A stretch of DNA of 64,000 bases from Symsagittifera roscoffensis. Taxonomy: Eukaryota > Xenacoelomorpha > Acoela > Convolutidae. The notes below the pieces were generated by a model, which saw only the letters and a list, made by a program, of their open reading frames with translations, ran no database searches and was not told where the DNA came from. The stretch is from NCBI RefSeq assembly GCF_963678635.1, contig NC_087071.1, forward strand, positions 10,089,842 to 10,153,841. Direction: 5' to 3'. A program made the position numbers and the translations under genes. Shown piece after piece: positions 33,501-44,643 of this stretch (positions are counted from its first letter, which is position 1; each line of letters starts with the position of its first letter).

Positions 33501-34992
33501 TACTGTTAAATTTGTCAAGCAAATATTTTAATTGAATACATTTGTCAGTTTTTTTAGTGATTGGATCATTCTTACGATGCTGCTCAGCTCGTTCCCGCAC
33601 CGCAGCGAATATTAGCGCTACAGCTTTATGTAACGACGTACCGATAGCTTTACGCTACTGCTACTCAAGGTTACTTGAACCTTAAAAATCCGAAAAATTC
33701 ATAAAACTTCAATCGTCAAAGAAATGATTTTTCTCAAATTTGACGACTTAAAATGTATATATCATTATTTGACCACTTTTAGAACAGCAGACACATTTTG
33801 CAACACAGGCAAATGTGTTCATTATGGCGGCTAGTTCACTCCGATTATACATATACACTCTACTCATTTTTTTGCAAAAAGATGTCGATGACTCTTTTAA
33901 AGTAGTTTTAGAATTAGGTTTTAACTTGAATTCAATTGACCGAAAAAGGACCGGACCTACAATATCTTCTTAAAATCTCTCGTAACATTTTATACAACAA
34001 TTTATCCTTTGGCACGGTCTGATGTTTAAGCTAGCTTGTATCAAATCAAGGTTCTCCTCTTACACTCAAAAAGTTGTTATTAAAAACGAAGAACAGCTGT
34101 TTTACTTTAAAAGTAAAAAATATTCCTGATGCTCATAGGCGTTCAGCTCAAAGAAGAATTTTAACTTTTAAATTGAGCCAACATTTAACAACAAAAAGAA
34201 CGAACAAAAAAACCAAAATTCTTTTGTTATTTCAACCTCCCGCCAGTTAAAATAGTTTGAAAAATTTATTCCTTATTCTCTCACTTTTTAACAGTTTTTC
34301 GGTTGATAGCAACCAAAAAACTGTTTGTGCTAGAAAAAAGATTGACATGTTCAAACCCTGGCCTTAGAATTGCATAGACACCTCAAAAAGAATATGCTCT
34401 AAGAAAGCCAATTAAAGTTGCTCTGATACCTTTAGAAAGGTTCAAAGTTACAATTAAACAGGGCAACCGGAAATTCAGCCGGGTAAATTCATTGAAAGTT
34501 TTTTTGGTTTAATTCAAGTCGTCGTTACTAACAATTTGGCTGGTGTACATTTAGTTTCCTTTGCATCCACAATTCTTCCACTTTCTGCGAGTTTGTTAAT
34601 AATGAATGTTTATACTACAGTGAGTATCAAAAACAAATCATTCCAACGTTTTTAATTCGTGAACCGCGCAAAACTCCAATGCATTATGACAAAGTAAAAC
34701 AAGTTTTTCAAAAATGAAACTCAAGTATGGGGCGGGTAGTGGACAGAGCAAGGAGAATACTTGTACCGAATATTACTTCGGTTTTTTTCGTCACAAAAAA
34801 CGCCAATAAAAAATTTCTCTCTTTTTATTAAATGTTGAAAAAGGAAAGATGTATTTATGAAGAGCTTTTTTTGACCCCGTTTGTAAGTTACAAATATGAT
34901 TTTAAAAAATAACAACGATTTGGTCTTAATTCAATGAAACAATTTGAATATGCTGATATTTTGGGACAACATTGATCCCAATTCGTTACATC
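30538..34992. other. Gene-poor AT-rich interval
   Basis: No supported gene, repeat family or RNA gene was seen. ORFs are short and compositionally biased. Confidence 0.4.
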
Positions 34993-34997
34993 CTAGC
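34993..34997. repeat. Target-site duplication CTAGC (left)
   Basis: CTAGC directly outside the 3' LTR, repeated at 41499-41503 outside the 5' LTR. Confidence 0.88.
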
Positions 34998-35203
34998 TAA
35001 TAAAAGTATAGGTTTACCACTGCGGTAACTAAGATATCTAAATAAGATTAAAACTGAATAAAAAATAATGATTAAATTAAAACTGACTGTATTCTAAAAA
35101 GAGCAACTAGTGACTCGAAGTCCAATGGACTTCGTAGAGTGTACATTAACTGGTACTTGATTAAATATTAAAGGTCAAGGTTACAACATACTAAATCACA
35201 ACA
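34998..35203 (-). repeat. 3' LTR of the Ty3/gypsy element
   Basis: 206 bp. On the element strand it begins TGTTGTGATT and ends TTTTATTA. It contains a 19-bp palindrome at 35116-35134 (CGAAGTCCA and TGGACTTCG around one A), also present in the other LTR. The 3' end lacks the usual CA. Confidence 0.93.
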
Positions 35204-35211
35204 TTCCCCAC
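35204..35211 (-). promoter_or_regulatory. Polypurine tract
   Basis: On the element strand GTGGGGAA lies directly before the 3' LTR, the position where plus-strand DNA synthesis is primed. Confidence 0.85.
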
Positions 35212-35579
35212 TGCACAAAAATTTATATCTGCCCGGTCCTCGATGTAGCCAATATCACTCATATACTCCATTCTCCCCTCACTCCACCAGGGCCAAAGTT
35301 GAAACAAAAAGTAACCGCGTTTAGCACCAATGGAAATTTACAGAGAGTACAAATTACAATGGAGGTGATTATATGGTAATATATACAGGCTACCTACAAG
35401 TTTACACAGATATCTACAGTGAATGTACAAAATGATATGTACACTTGGGGTTATAAGGCATTTATACAAATAAGAAAAACTAACCTAAATCACTAACTAA
35501 TTAAATGGGTAATCCACTGGATAGACGCTCAAGCAAATAAAAGAAATATAATGGAACGAGTTTAAAAATTTTTAGAGTT

Positions 35580-36675
35580 TCAAATCGTGGCGTTAAATTT
35601 GTCATGAAAGCTATCGGCCTCCCTCCTCGCATCTGCATCAATGCCTGAGGATATGTCGCTGCCGTCCTCATCCTGAATGTTCGTACCAACTTCTACCAAT
35701 GGAGATGGTAAACTCGCGACATTTGCCGATCGAAAAGTGGTTGTTGAGGAGGGGCCTTGTGTGATTTCCGCCACCAGTGTTGGGTGCCATGGTATGTCTT
35801 CAACTGGTGTCAAGTAATCTGAAGGGGACGCCGTAGAATAAATTGTCTGAGTCCGTGGGCTCTCTGAGTTGGAGAACGTAACTAGAGGTTCGTCATCGGA
35901 GTCTTCTACACTGATGGTCTCCGTTCCAAGCGTCACTTGGTCAATAAAACGCCTGTCTCCGTAAAATTTAAGGGGATATGGATTTCTTCTTGAGCGGAGT
36001 TTGATAGATACCGTATTTTTTGGCGTCTCCAATGTCTTCTCCGGAGAGCAGTCTAATCTGATTGGGTCATCGTTTGTGCCCGTTGGAATCGTGGTCGTTG
36101 TCTGCGTGTTCATTTGACCTGATAAGGTACTTCTAGGCTGATCTAAATCACTATGCAAATTAACAGTCGGTGTATTACATATAGTTTCCGCGTCTGTACC
36201 CAAGTAATCGTCAATCAATTTATCCCAAAGGTCTAACTCTAGCGATGAATCTAAATTATTAAGCGAGGATTTTGAACCTTCGTATTCGGGGTGTTGGTTC
36301 TCCTCCTTTTATCTGCCTTTCCTCCCGTTATTATTTAATGCGACGATGGGCCTCCTGCATTTGAGTCCGGTCTCTTCGACGGGGAGTTTCTTTTTCGCTT
36401 GCCTGCTAAATCATGATTGTTAATTAGGGGGTTCGGTACTGCCGAAACATTACTAGGGACCGACGGTCGGGTTTTATTAGAAGCTACGTCAGATTTTCTG
36501 ATCACCTGTCCGTTGTCTAATGTAACCGTGTGCGTCGTGTCTGACAATGGCTTTCCCCCAATGGTTTAAAGTATGATTCGCCTTCCCTCCGGTTAACTGT
36601 CTTCCTAAACCAGTTACCTCCTTGGCTGAACAGGTTTGACAGTGGGGCTCGCTGGAGGTTTCTGTCTGCTTTATC
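35580..36675 (-). pseudogene. pol: pol C-terminal tail of the Ty3/gypsy element
   Basis: Continues from integrase toward the 3' LTR in three broken frames (36489-36692, 36335-36547, 35580-36218). The last is a 212-codon Ser/Thr/Asp-rich stretch with a basic motif (LRSRRNPYPLKFYGDRRF) resembling, in position and pattern, the basic segment in the giant element's pol tail at about 1260-1310. It has no membrane segment and does not look like an envelope protein. Confidence 0.6.
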
Positions 36676-37833
36676 CTAAGGGTCGCTCTCATAACCTCTT
36701 TTGTCCGATGCTATGTTTTTGAGATAGCCATCCTCAAACGCGTCGTCTGCTCCCCAGTCTTGTGCTCTATCCTTTAAAAGTAATGATTTCCCCTTATTCA
36801 AACTAGTCGCGTGAGAGACCAGAGATTTCCGAAACGTGTTGGGGGATCTATTAAAATGTCTTGCAAAAGGAGAACATCGGATGGATGATTGTTTCGTCGA
36901 ACGAATATTCCATATGATTTTATCAATAGATGTATTATAAGATAATTTTGGTTCGTTAAACGACATTGCCAGAAGTTTAGCTTTAACAGTGTAAATGAGT
37001 CGTTCTACGACTCCGTTGGATCTGTGATCCCCAACGGTACATAAAATTAATTTAATTTTGTTCTTCTCGCAGAAGTTTCTAAAATCGAAAGTAGTAAGAA
37101 ATGACCCATGGTCGGCTCTAAAAGATTTTGGAAATTCGTGAAGGTGGCAATAACCTGTCATCAAAGATAAAATTGAAGAAGCCGAGGTGTTGTTCACTAC
37201 TTTTGCTGACGGTAACTTTGAGAAGCGATCGATGTATAACAAAAGATATTTCGAGTTACCCCAATTTTTGTCCAATGGACCCGCAAAGTCTAAATCTGCT
37301 TCTTCATTTGATTTGGTCAGAATCAGAAATTTCTCCGTATTATTCGTCCCTACTATCACTTTTAGGTTCTTACCGGCCTTGATGCACTGGATGCAAATTT
37401 TCCCGTGATAGTAAACCTCCCGGTATAGATGTGGCCACCAAATTTTCTCTGACAAGGATTTGATCCCGAACTGTCCTGGGTTTGATGACCGGAATGGCGA
37501 CCTTAGAGCTGCTGGTACTATCAATTTGTTACCATAAATAACAATCCTTCTTTAACGTGAATGCCTCTGAAAGTTCTTTAGGTAGGCTCCGAATTTATCC
37601 AATGGTCTGCCTTCCTCTACTGCCTTCTTCACCTCCTTTAGGATTTTGTCTTCGTCCGTCATCAGTTTTATTAGTTTGTTTGAGCAATGATCTGTAAGGG
37701 ATAGCGGAGTGTCTGGTAATTTGATATCTCTCTTGTACTTGGCCAGTAGTTTCTTGTGTAAATCTGACATTGTATCGTTATTGAAGTTCAACGAAATTCC
37801 TTTATTTTCTGCCCTGAGGGAAATTTTTAGCAA
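36676..37833 (-). pseudogene. pol: Integrase of the Ty3/gypsy element
   Basis: The frame 36676-37524 contains a Cys pair CIQC (from the HHCC zinc-binding region; the His part is degraded), then the catalytic triad: Asp at residue 79 (LDFAGPL), Asp at 138 (FRADHGSF) and Glu at 175 (GVVERL), with 36 residues between the last two. This is the strand-transfer enzyme that inserts the cDNA into the genome. The upstream part (37552-37833) is in a different frame, ending at a TGA next to the frame change at about 37525-37552. Confidence 0.88.
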
Positions 37834-37882
37834 GTTAACCGATGTAATGAATTCTTGTAATTGTTTTTTTTCTGATCTGAAT

Positions 37883-39642
37883 TTAACGACTGAGTAGTTG
37901 AAAGTTTTGACTGGGCAAGAAAAAATAAAAATATTTTATCTGATAAATAAAAACAATTGAATTCAAATTTTGATAATTTAGTGGAACGCAACCGCTTGTA
38001 CAAGACTCTGAACGTGAGTGATTGGAGTTACAAATTCTAACCGTGTCGTTTACGTAGTTCAGAATACTCGAGAAGAACGACCGTTGGATGCTAAGCGATA
38101 GTTCTTTCTTTCCGCCCATTAGATTATTACAATCCAAGTTACTGATCGTATTTGCATCCACTTGCTTATACAATTCGTTCTTTTTACAATTATTTTTTTT
38201 AAAATCACTATTTACAGAGAGGTTTTCTACAATCTCTTGTACTGCAGCCACTACAAAGTCGCTATCATAGTGAGAGGCTGGGAGTGCTTTTCCTGAAGGT
38301 AATCTCGACAATAAATATGAAAAACCCATTTCTTTTCCCGGTATGTGTTTGATCTTGAAAATAAATGGTAAAAGTCGGTTTACCCAACGGGCTGTCTGCT
38401 GTGCATAGTTTCAATAGTCTGGTTTGCATTTAGTGCTGATAGCAATGCCTTATGTTCCGTTATGATTTCGAACTCAGCACCATACAAACAATTTTTAAAA
38501 TGATCCGTCGCCCAGACTACTCCCAACAATTCAAGTTCATTAGTCGAATATTTACTTTCGTGATTATTTAAAAATCGGGAAGCAAATGCTATTGTTAACC
38601 AATTCTCCCCATCCCATTGTTCTAGGGTGGTTCCCAGGCGCTATTAGAAGCGTCTGTCTTAAGTCTTGACATCTTTTATGTCAAAACGGTTGTTCTCTGT
38701 GATGTTAACTATCTGTTGGTTTAGTTCCTCAAACGCCTTCGTATGCTCGTCGTTCCATTGTTAAACTGATTTCTTTACGAGAAGTGGTCGCTGGAGAGAA
38801 CTTAGAGATGACAAGTTCGGGATGAATTTCATATACTGATTGATTGATCCGAAGAATGACCTTAGTTCGGAAATAACTTTGGGATTTGGTAGGCTTTTTA
38901 TCGAATCTGATTTTCCCACCAGTGGTTTTACGCCCGAATTCGATATCTTGAAACCCAGCCACTCTATTTTTTTTTTAGAAAAATGCACACATTTCTCCCA
39001 TTTCACTGCCATATTCTTGCTGTCCAAAATGTTTGAAAATTTTGATAATGTCGCTTTGTGTTCATTTAATGATCCTTTCGAAGCTATCAAAATGTCGTCT
39101 ATATAACAATTGGTAAAAGGATTGTCTTTTAATAAAGAATCCATCGCCCTCTGGAATTCGTTTGGCATATCGCCCAGTCCGTAAAACCCCGTTAAAAACC
39201 TATAGGTCCCGGTGGTTTCGCCCCCCACAATACTAAAGTTACACTGTTTGCTGGTGTCTGTACATAATTGTAGTTGACTGTACGCATTTTTTAGATCTAT
39301 ACTACTAAACCAAACTTCTCCTGACTCTCTGCTTGACAGTTGGAGCGCTATGTTGTCTATCAGTTCATGTATGTTTGGCATTTGATCTTTGTTCTTGAAT
39401 ATCTGGTTATTTAATAGTTTGCAGTCTAATGCCAACTTAATGCTACCGTCTTTTTTTCTTGTAATCACTATTGGACTTATGAAGCAATCTTCATCGCATT
39501 TGTTTAGCTTCACAATATGCCCCTCTTTTTCCATTCTATTTAGTTTCATCTTTACATTAACTAGTAAATGCAGGGGAACTCTTCCACCTTTGGTTTGGAT
39601 AGGTTTGAATGGAGAGTGAAAATGTGTAATTTTTCTGTCCAA
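37883..39642 (-). pseudogene. pol: Reverse transcriptase and RNase H of the Ty3/gypsy element
   Basis: RT lies at 38761-39642. The palm has SSIDLKNAYSQL (first Asp, residue 116), FYGLGDMPNEFQRAMD and the YIDD box at residues 180-183. An in-frame stop at about 38763 ends it. RNase H follows in broken frames at about 38380-38680, shown by IAFASRFLNNHESKYSTNE and ELELLGVVWATDHFKN. A further frame at 37883-38329 begins MGFSYLLSRLPSGK, the usual end of RNase H, and runs into a linker. The two enzymes copy the RNA and remove it. Confidence 0.9.
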
Positions 39643-39684
39643 TGGTATTTTCCCAACTCTGTTAAATAATTTTTTGTACTCCTC

Positions 39685-40257
39685 TTACAGATTAAGAATT
39701 ATGTCCGAATTATTGTTTAAATTACACACCTCTGGGCGTGATATGTTTTTGACGGGTAGTAGAGGCTGTCGTTGAGCTATCTCGATTCCAATTCTCGGTA
39801 GATTGTCGTTTCCCAGGATGTTCTTCTCATGTCTAGATTTGATAAAAAATGGGGTTTTGTCGGCGATCCATCCATTGGATTGTAATCCTACTATCACTTT
39901 CCCGATGATGTTGATTGTGTCGTTGGTAAATCCGCAGTATAGTTACCTAGTTTTCTTCTCTACCGATTGTATTTTCAATTGTGGATTTCTCAACTTCAAT
40001 TCAGGTAGGACGTTTTGCTTCAGGAAGCTCACTGGGCTTGCAGAATCCACTGGAATGTTCAAGTTAACTATCGCATCGTCTCCCAGTCCGATGTTGACTA
40101 ATTTCTTGGTTTCCAAGCCATTAGTATCGTATATTGTTCTGATGTTAAGAGTGGAATAGTCATCGTTGTCACTTATCCCCTCTTCGGTCCACGCGTTGAT
40201 TGCTCCGCAAAAGTTCTCTCCGCTTCTTGCTTGAGGTATTCTGGGGAATATGAACAA
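39685..40257 (-). pseudogene. pol: Aspartic protease of the Ty3/gypsy element
   Basis: The frame 39943-40257 carries VDSASPVSFL, a degenerate D-S-G type active site, and ends at a frameshift near 39945. The next frame (39685-39897) carries NILGNDNLPR, the ILG-D motif near the protease C-terminus, before a TAA at about 39685. The protease would process gag-pol. Confidence 0.75.
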
Positions 40258-41287
40258 TTCTGACTATTTACAGTTTCATCTACAGTATTTACAGCGGGTT
40301 TTCTTCCTTTCGATTTACATTGTCTTCCAAAATGTCCTTTATATTTACAGATATTACAAACAATTTTTTTTTCGCCGGACACACATTCAGATGACCCTTG
40401 GTAAACGCATTCCCGCATTTCATCCAAGTATTTTATCTTTCAATGTTCAGGCTTGGTTCCTTTTTGACATTATTAAAATTTTTGTACACTCTACCGCTAC
40501 TTCCTGTCGTGTTGAAAGATCTAGTCATATTTGTTAGTTTCAGGTGATTATAATAGCCTTTTTCGTCGATGATTGCTTGGTTGAGTGCAACCATTGGATT
40601 GAGGGTTTCCGAAAGTAGTCTACGTTGTAAGTCACCATTTTTCATGTTAAAAATAAATACGTCTCTAATCCACTCCTGTTCTGCATTATTGATTCCAATT
40701 TCACACGATCTTGCTAAATCTGATAATGCGCCCTAAAAGTGTTCGTAGGATTCTCTATCCTTTTGTTTCCTGTTCAATAGTTTGTATCGCTCAAACGTTA
40801 TATTAGTTGGTTTGATAAAAGCCGATTCTAGCAGTTCGTAATATTCTTTGAATGAGATTCCTAGGACTTTTACCCTTGGATGTTTTTCGGCGAAAACTCT
40901 TTTTTCTTCCGCTCCTAGGGCCAAGTACAGAATTGATCTTACTTTTTTGTCGGCCTCATATCTCCTCATTCCTCCGAACTTCCGTTTCTCTTCTGCTAGT
41001 CTTTTCTCTTCTGCGTGTTCGTAGACTCGCATTACTTCTGTATTCCTGGCCTACCTAGCTTTCCTCTGTTGGTCAAATTCTGACTCCTGGGCGCCTTCTA
41101 GGATCGGTAACGTCGTCTCCCCTTCCACTGGTTCTTTAAGATTATCTATGTCTAGATTTTCCTTTGCAATGATAGCCAGATGGAATTGGTCTATCCAGTT
41201 GTTCCAATGGGTGAGAGATTCTAACGTGTGGTTCGGCCAAAAGGCGGGTATTCCCAGCAGGTTCGAATCAGTAGTTGACTGCGCCAT
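40173..41287 (-). pseudogene. gag: gag of the Ty3/gypsy element
   Basis: Starts at the ATG 41287-41285, which overlaps the primer binding site and directly abuts the 5' LTR, so there is no leader. The N-terminal MAQSTTDSN is followed by an aromatic-rich helix region, and the capsid-like part (40733-41032) is highly charged. The nucleocapsid zinc knuckle is CNICKYKGHFGRQC (C-x2-C-x4-H-x4-C) at 40317-40358. In-frame TAGs at 41051-41053 and about 40733, plus a frameshift near 40430, inactivate it. Confidence 0.87.
41277..41286 (-). promoter_or_regulatory. Primer binding site (tRNA-Ser-like)
   Basis: On the element strand TGGCGCAGTC begins one base inside the gag ATG and directly follows the 5' LTR. 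It matches the complement of the 3' end of animal tRNA-Ser, as used by 297/17.6-type elements. The match ends after 10 bases. Confidence 0.8.
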
Positions 41288-41498
41288 AATAAAAGTATAG
41301 GTTTACCACTGGTAACTAAGATATATAACTAAGATTAAAACAGAATAAAAAGTAGTGTGTGAATTAAAACTGACTGTAGTCTAAAAAGAGCAACTAGTGA
41401 CTCGAAGTCCAATGGACTTCGTAGAGTGTACATTAACTGGTACTTGATTAAACATTAAAAGTCAAGGTTACAACATACTAAAATACTAAATTACAACA
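41287..41498 (-). repeat. 5' LTR of the Ty3/gypsy element
   Basis: 212 bp, starting TGTTGTAATT on the element strand. It shares the 19-bp palindrome (41403-41421) and most of its sequence with the 3' LTR. Confidence 0.93.
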
Positions 41499-41503
41499 CT
41501 AGC
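41499..41503. repeat. Target-site duplication CTAGC (right)
   Basis: Matches 34993-34997, and shows the element integrated by normal retroviral-type integration. Confidence 0.88.
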
Positions 41504-42159
41504 ATCACGCATTTAGCGAACCTGATTCGTAAAACGATTATTAAATCCAAAAGTTTAAAACAGATGAAATCGTTTACTGGTTGTTAAAAGTACTACCGGT
41601 TGTTAAATCCTACGTACTGTGCAAAATACGAGTTGAGCCTTTATGCAATGGTCACTGAATGTCAGCAATCTTGTCAATCTAAATGATTAAGCTTCCGGGC
41701 TAGTTTGCCAAAAAGTGAAATTTTTCATGTATTTTCGGTTCTGTTTTTAATTTCCTAGGCATAGGAACCTAATTATTGAACCTTTTAGTGGGAAAACATC
41801 AAAAAACTCCAGCTAAAAACTGCTGAACGATATTTACGCCTGCAAAACCTTCAGTAGTCTGCGAAATTGTCCAGCGGCTTTTGTATGTTCGAAGAAAACT
41901 AACACTGTTTTTCGCAATTGGATTGGATGAAAACTGTCTTTTGAACATTCGGAGGTCATCTTGGCGCCGAACGAAGCTGACGTTAACAAATAGACAACAA
42001 AAACAGCACCTTTTTGCGACAGTGAAAAGAAAATTATCCAATTCTGAGCGACAGCTGAAAAATTTTTGTATTTCTGTATAGCAAAGTAACGGGAGATATT
42101 GAGTTTTTATGCCAAAGTAAAAAAAATAATGGAAAAAATTTTTGATTTCCTCATTTGAC
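41504..42159. other. Interval without recognised features
   Basis: No gene supported. A short ORF pair on opposite strands at 41799-42167 has no recognisable motif. Confidence 0.4.
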
Positions 42160-43790
42160 TCGTTCATATGATATAATATACGTACGGTATTACAATATAA
42201 AATACTACTTCAAATTATATGACTTTAATTTTCATCGTATTATACTATTTTATTTTATATTTCTTTATGAAATTTTTATTATATTAAATTCTATTGTTTT
42301 TTAATACTTTATATTTTTTTATATGTTTTTTTATTATTTTAGTTAAATTGAAATAAATTGTAATATGCGATTCCATTCAATACTTTTATATATTACGTTA
42401 ATTTTGTTCTTTAAGTTTTTTAATTAAATTTTTATATTTTAAATGATTTTACTATAGTGTACTTTTGAAACATTAGTTTATACTATTATAAGATATCATT
42501 TTAAACTATCTCTTTTTATATACTTCTTAAATTAAATAAAATTATACTAAAAAGTTTTGAAATCATTTTTTTACTTCAAATTATTTTATTGGTATTGTTT
42601 TATATTAATTTATATTGTGCTGATTTAAATTATATTAAATTATGCTTTAACTTATATCATTTTAAATATTATAACATATCGTTTTATATTAGGTTATAAC
42701 ATTCTCAATTCTAATATTTCATTTTACCTTTTATTATATTATTTTATAATCTATTTCTTTACATTATGTTATATTATTATATTGCACTCAATTATATTGT
42801 TTTTTATATCATGGTGTATTAATTTGATTTCTGACTACTTTTAATCAATTTGTTTTTTTTATTTTTAATTCAAACTACTTTTTTACTTCATGATTATATA
42901 CTTAAATATATTTTTTAAATTTGTTTACATTAAATAAACTGATTTTTAATTAATTAAAAATCATTCTTTTTAGATTATATTATAGTTTTTACAATTTTTC
43001 ATTTTAAATAATGTTATCAGGAAAGATATATTAAAATATTTTATTTTATTTTTTAATATATTACATTATTTTGTATTATATTGCATCATATCAATAAACA
43101 TCATTCTTTTAAATTAAGTTATTGTACATTTTAATTTTTTTCATTATATGATTTTTTATGCATTTACTAAATTTATTTTATTATATTTTATCTTAGAATA
43201 CATTTTATTACAAAATATTATGTCAGGTCACATCATTTTAATATCATTTTAATTTATAATATTTTATTTTGTTTTAAATTATATTCTGTTATATCATGTT
43301 ATTTTACGTTATTTTATTTTATATTATATTATTTATAATTTCATTTATCAATTTTTTATCGTGGTATTTTGTTATATTCTTTTAATATGATTTTATATAT
43401 TCTATATTATTTTATTTGATTTTGTTTTATATCAATTTTTTTTTTCATTATGTTGTTTTACTTTCTTTCATATCATTTTTTATTTTAAATTATATTACGA
43501 TACTTTATTTAATTTTGTAATAAATGATATTGTATTATTTGTATAATATGTTTTAATATATAATAGTGTTTGATTTGAAACATAATATTTCATATTTTTT
43601 ATATTATTTTATATTATATAATTTTTTATTATTATTTTTGTTGTGTTAAATTATAATATGTTCTATTATATTATTTTATAACAAACTATCAACTTTTCCT
43701 TATATTTGCAAAATAGTCCATACTTTTGTATTTTATATTAAATCGTAATATAAAGTTTTATGGTAAATTATAGTTTTATATCAGAGTTTT
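42160..43790. repeat. Extremely AT-rich low-complexity block
   Basis: About 1.6 kb almost free of G and C, made of irregular variations on TTTTATATTA and ATTATATTATTTTATA. It is not a clean tandem repeat and holds no ORF of note. Boundaries with normal-composition DNA are fairly sharp on the right side. Confidence 0.85.
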
Positions 43791-44202
43791 CATCATCCTG
43801 TTTTAAAAGAAATTGAGTTATGACCTTTAGATTAACTCATAGAGTAATTTCAGATAGGGTACACCGTCTGCCCGTCACGCTATCTTATTTTCGGCGGGAT
43901 AGATTCGTGCAGCTTCTTAGTCTAATACCGATCTTAATCTTACTCTTATATCTCTAAGTCTCATTAGATCTAGAGTATACTGGTTTGTTACGAGTCGGTC
44001 TCTTGGAGAAAGCAACTGAGTTGTAAATTAAATTCAAAATGCTCTGGTGCTGAAATTACAAGTAATTTCAGCACTTAAAAAAAGTGGTTTGTTAGTTAGA
44101 TGGAGTGTGATTGGTTAGTCTTTAAAATTTTATAGGGATAAGATATCTAATTTATAACCAATAATAATATATAGTTTGGATCAGGTTTCACCCATCCGGG
44201 GT
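43791..44202. other. Interval with a strong palindrome
   Basis: No gene seen. It contains a near-perfect cruciform-forming site at 44047-44074. Confidence 0.4.
44047..44074. repeat. 28-bp palindrome
   Basis: Arms GTGCTGAAATTAC and GTAATTTCAGCAC are perfectly complementary (13 bp) around AA. Confidence 0.85.
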
Positions 44203-44643
44203 TTACAGAGTTTTTGTTCTTTTTGACTTCCTTCCATAATGGAGGATGGACGATGATTGTTTGTATTTCACGAGCAACATTTCATTTCCGTTCTCGATGA
44301 CTGAGACCGTCAACAAATCAATCTGATTTCCAAAGGGTTTGTTATGATCGTCTGTTCTTGGTCGGTGTGGAGAACTGTGTTTCGATTTGGATTGGGAATG
44401 GCGTGAAGCTCGAGTTTGGAGGGAATGCCTTGCAACTCGGATCTGTACGTATACTGGAATTTTGAGGTGGTCATTGGTCTGTTTCAATGAATTCCCTGCT
44501 TCGAAGTCAAGTCGTACTTCAAATCCTTTGAGTTGTGATTGTGAGCGGCATATCGGTTGGCATTCTTTGTGTTGAGGGTGATGAGGTCGTCTTAGCTGTT
44601 TGATGCTCGTCTTTCGTGATTGTTTATGATCTATAATACTAAA
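44203..44643 (-). CDS. Unidentified basic ORF fragment
   Basis: An open frame of about 146 codons on the minus strand, unusually long for this AT-rich region. It has Ser/Arg/His-rich low-complexity parts (RHSQSKSKHSSPHRPR) and a more ordered C-terminal part (DLLTVSVIENGNEMLLVKYK) ending KSKRTKTL. The upstream end is a stop at 44644-44646, so it would be an internal or 3' exon or a relic. No family is recognised and it may be non-coding. Confidence 0.3.
   Translation of the reverse strand, partial: FSIIDHKQSRKTSIKQLRRPHHPQHKECQPICRSQSQLKGFEVRLDFEAGNSLKQTNDHLKIPVYVQIRVARHSLQTRASRHSQSKSKHSSPHRPRTDDHNKPFGNQIDLLTVSVIENGNEMLLVKYKQSSSILHYGRKSKRTKTL

Larger units (their letters stand above)
34993..41503 (-). 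mobile_element. Complete but mutated 6.5-kb Ty3/gypsy LTR retrotransposon
   Basis: The element is bounded by two LTRs (34998-35203 and 41287-41498) and flanked by a 5-bp target-site duplication CTAGC (34993-34997 and 41499-41503). It reads on the minus strand: 5' LTR, primer binding site, gag with zinc knuckle, protease, RT, RNase H, integrase, C-terminal tail, polypurine tract, 3' LTR. In-frame stops and frameshifts in gag, protease and RNase H show it cannot make its proteins. The LTRs differ at roughly 15 positions including small indels, so the insertion is not recent. Confidence 0.95.

Noticed and set aside
35580-36218. Envelope-like gene (errantivirus-type env) in the Ty3/gypsy element
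   Set aside because: The ORF has no signal peptide, Cys pattern or membrane anchor and begins in continuity with the integrase tail; it reads as pol C-terminus.
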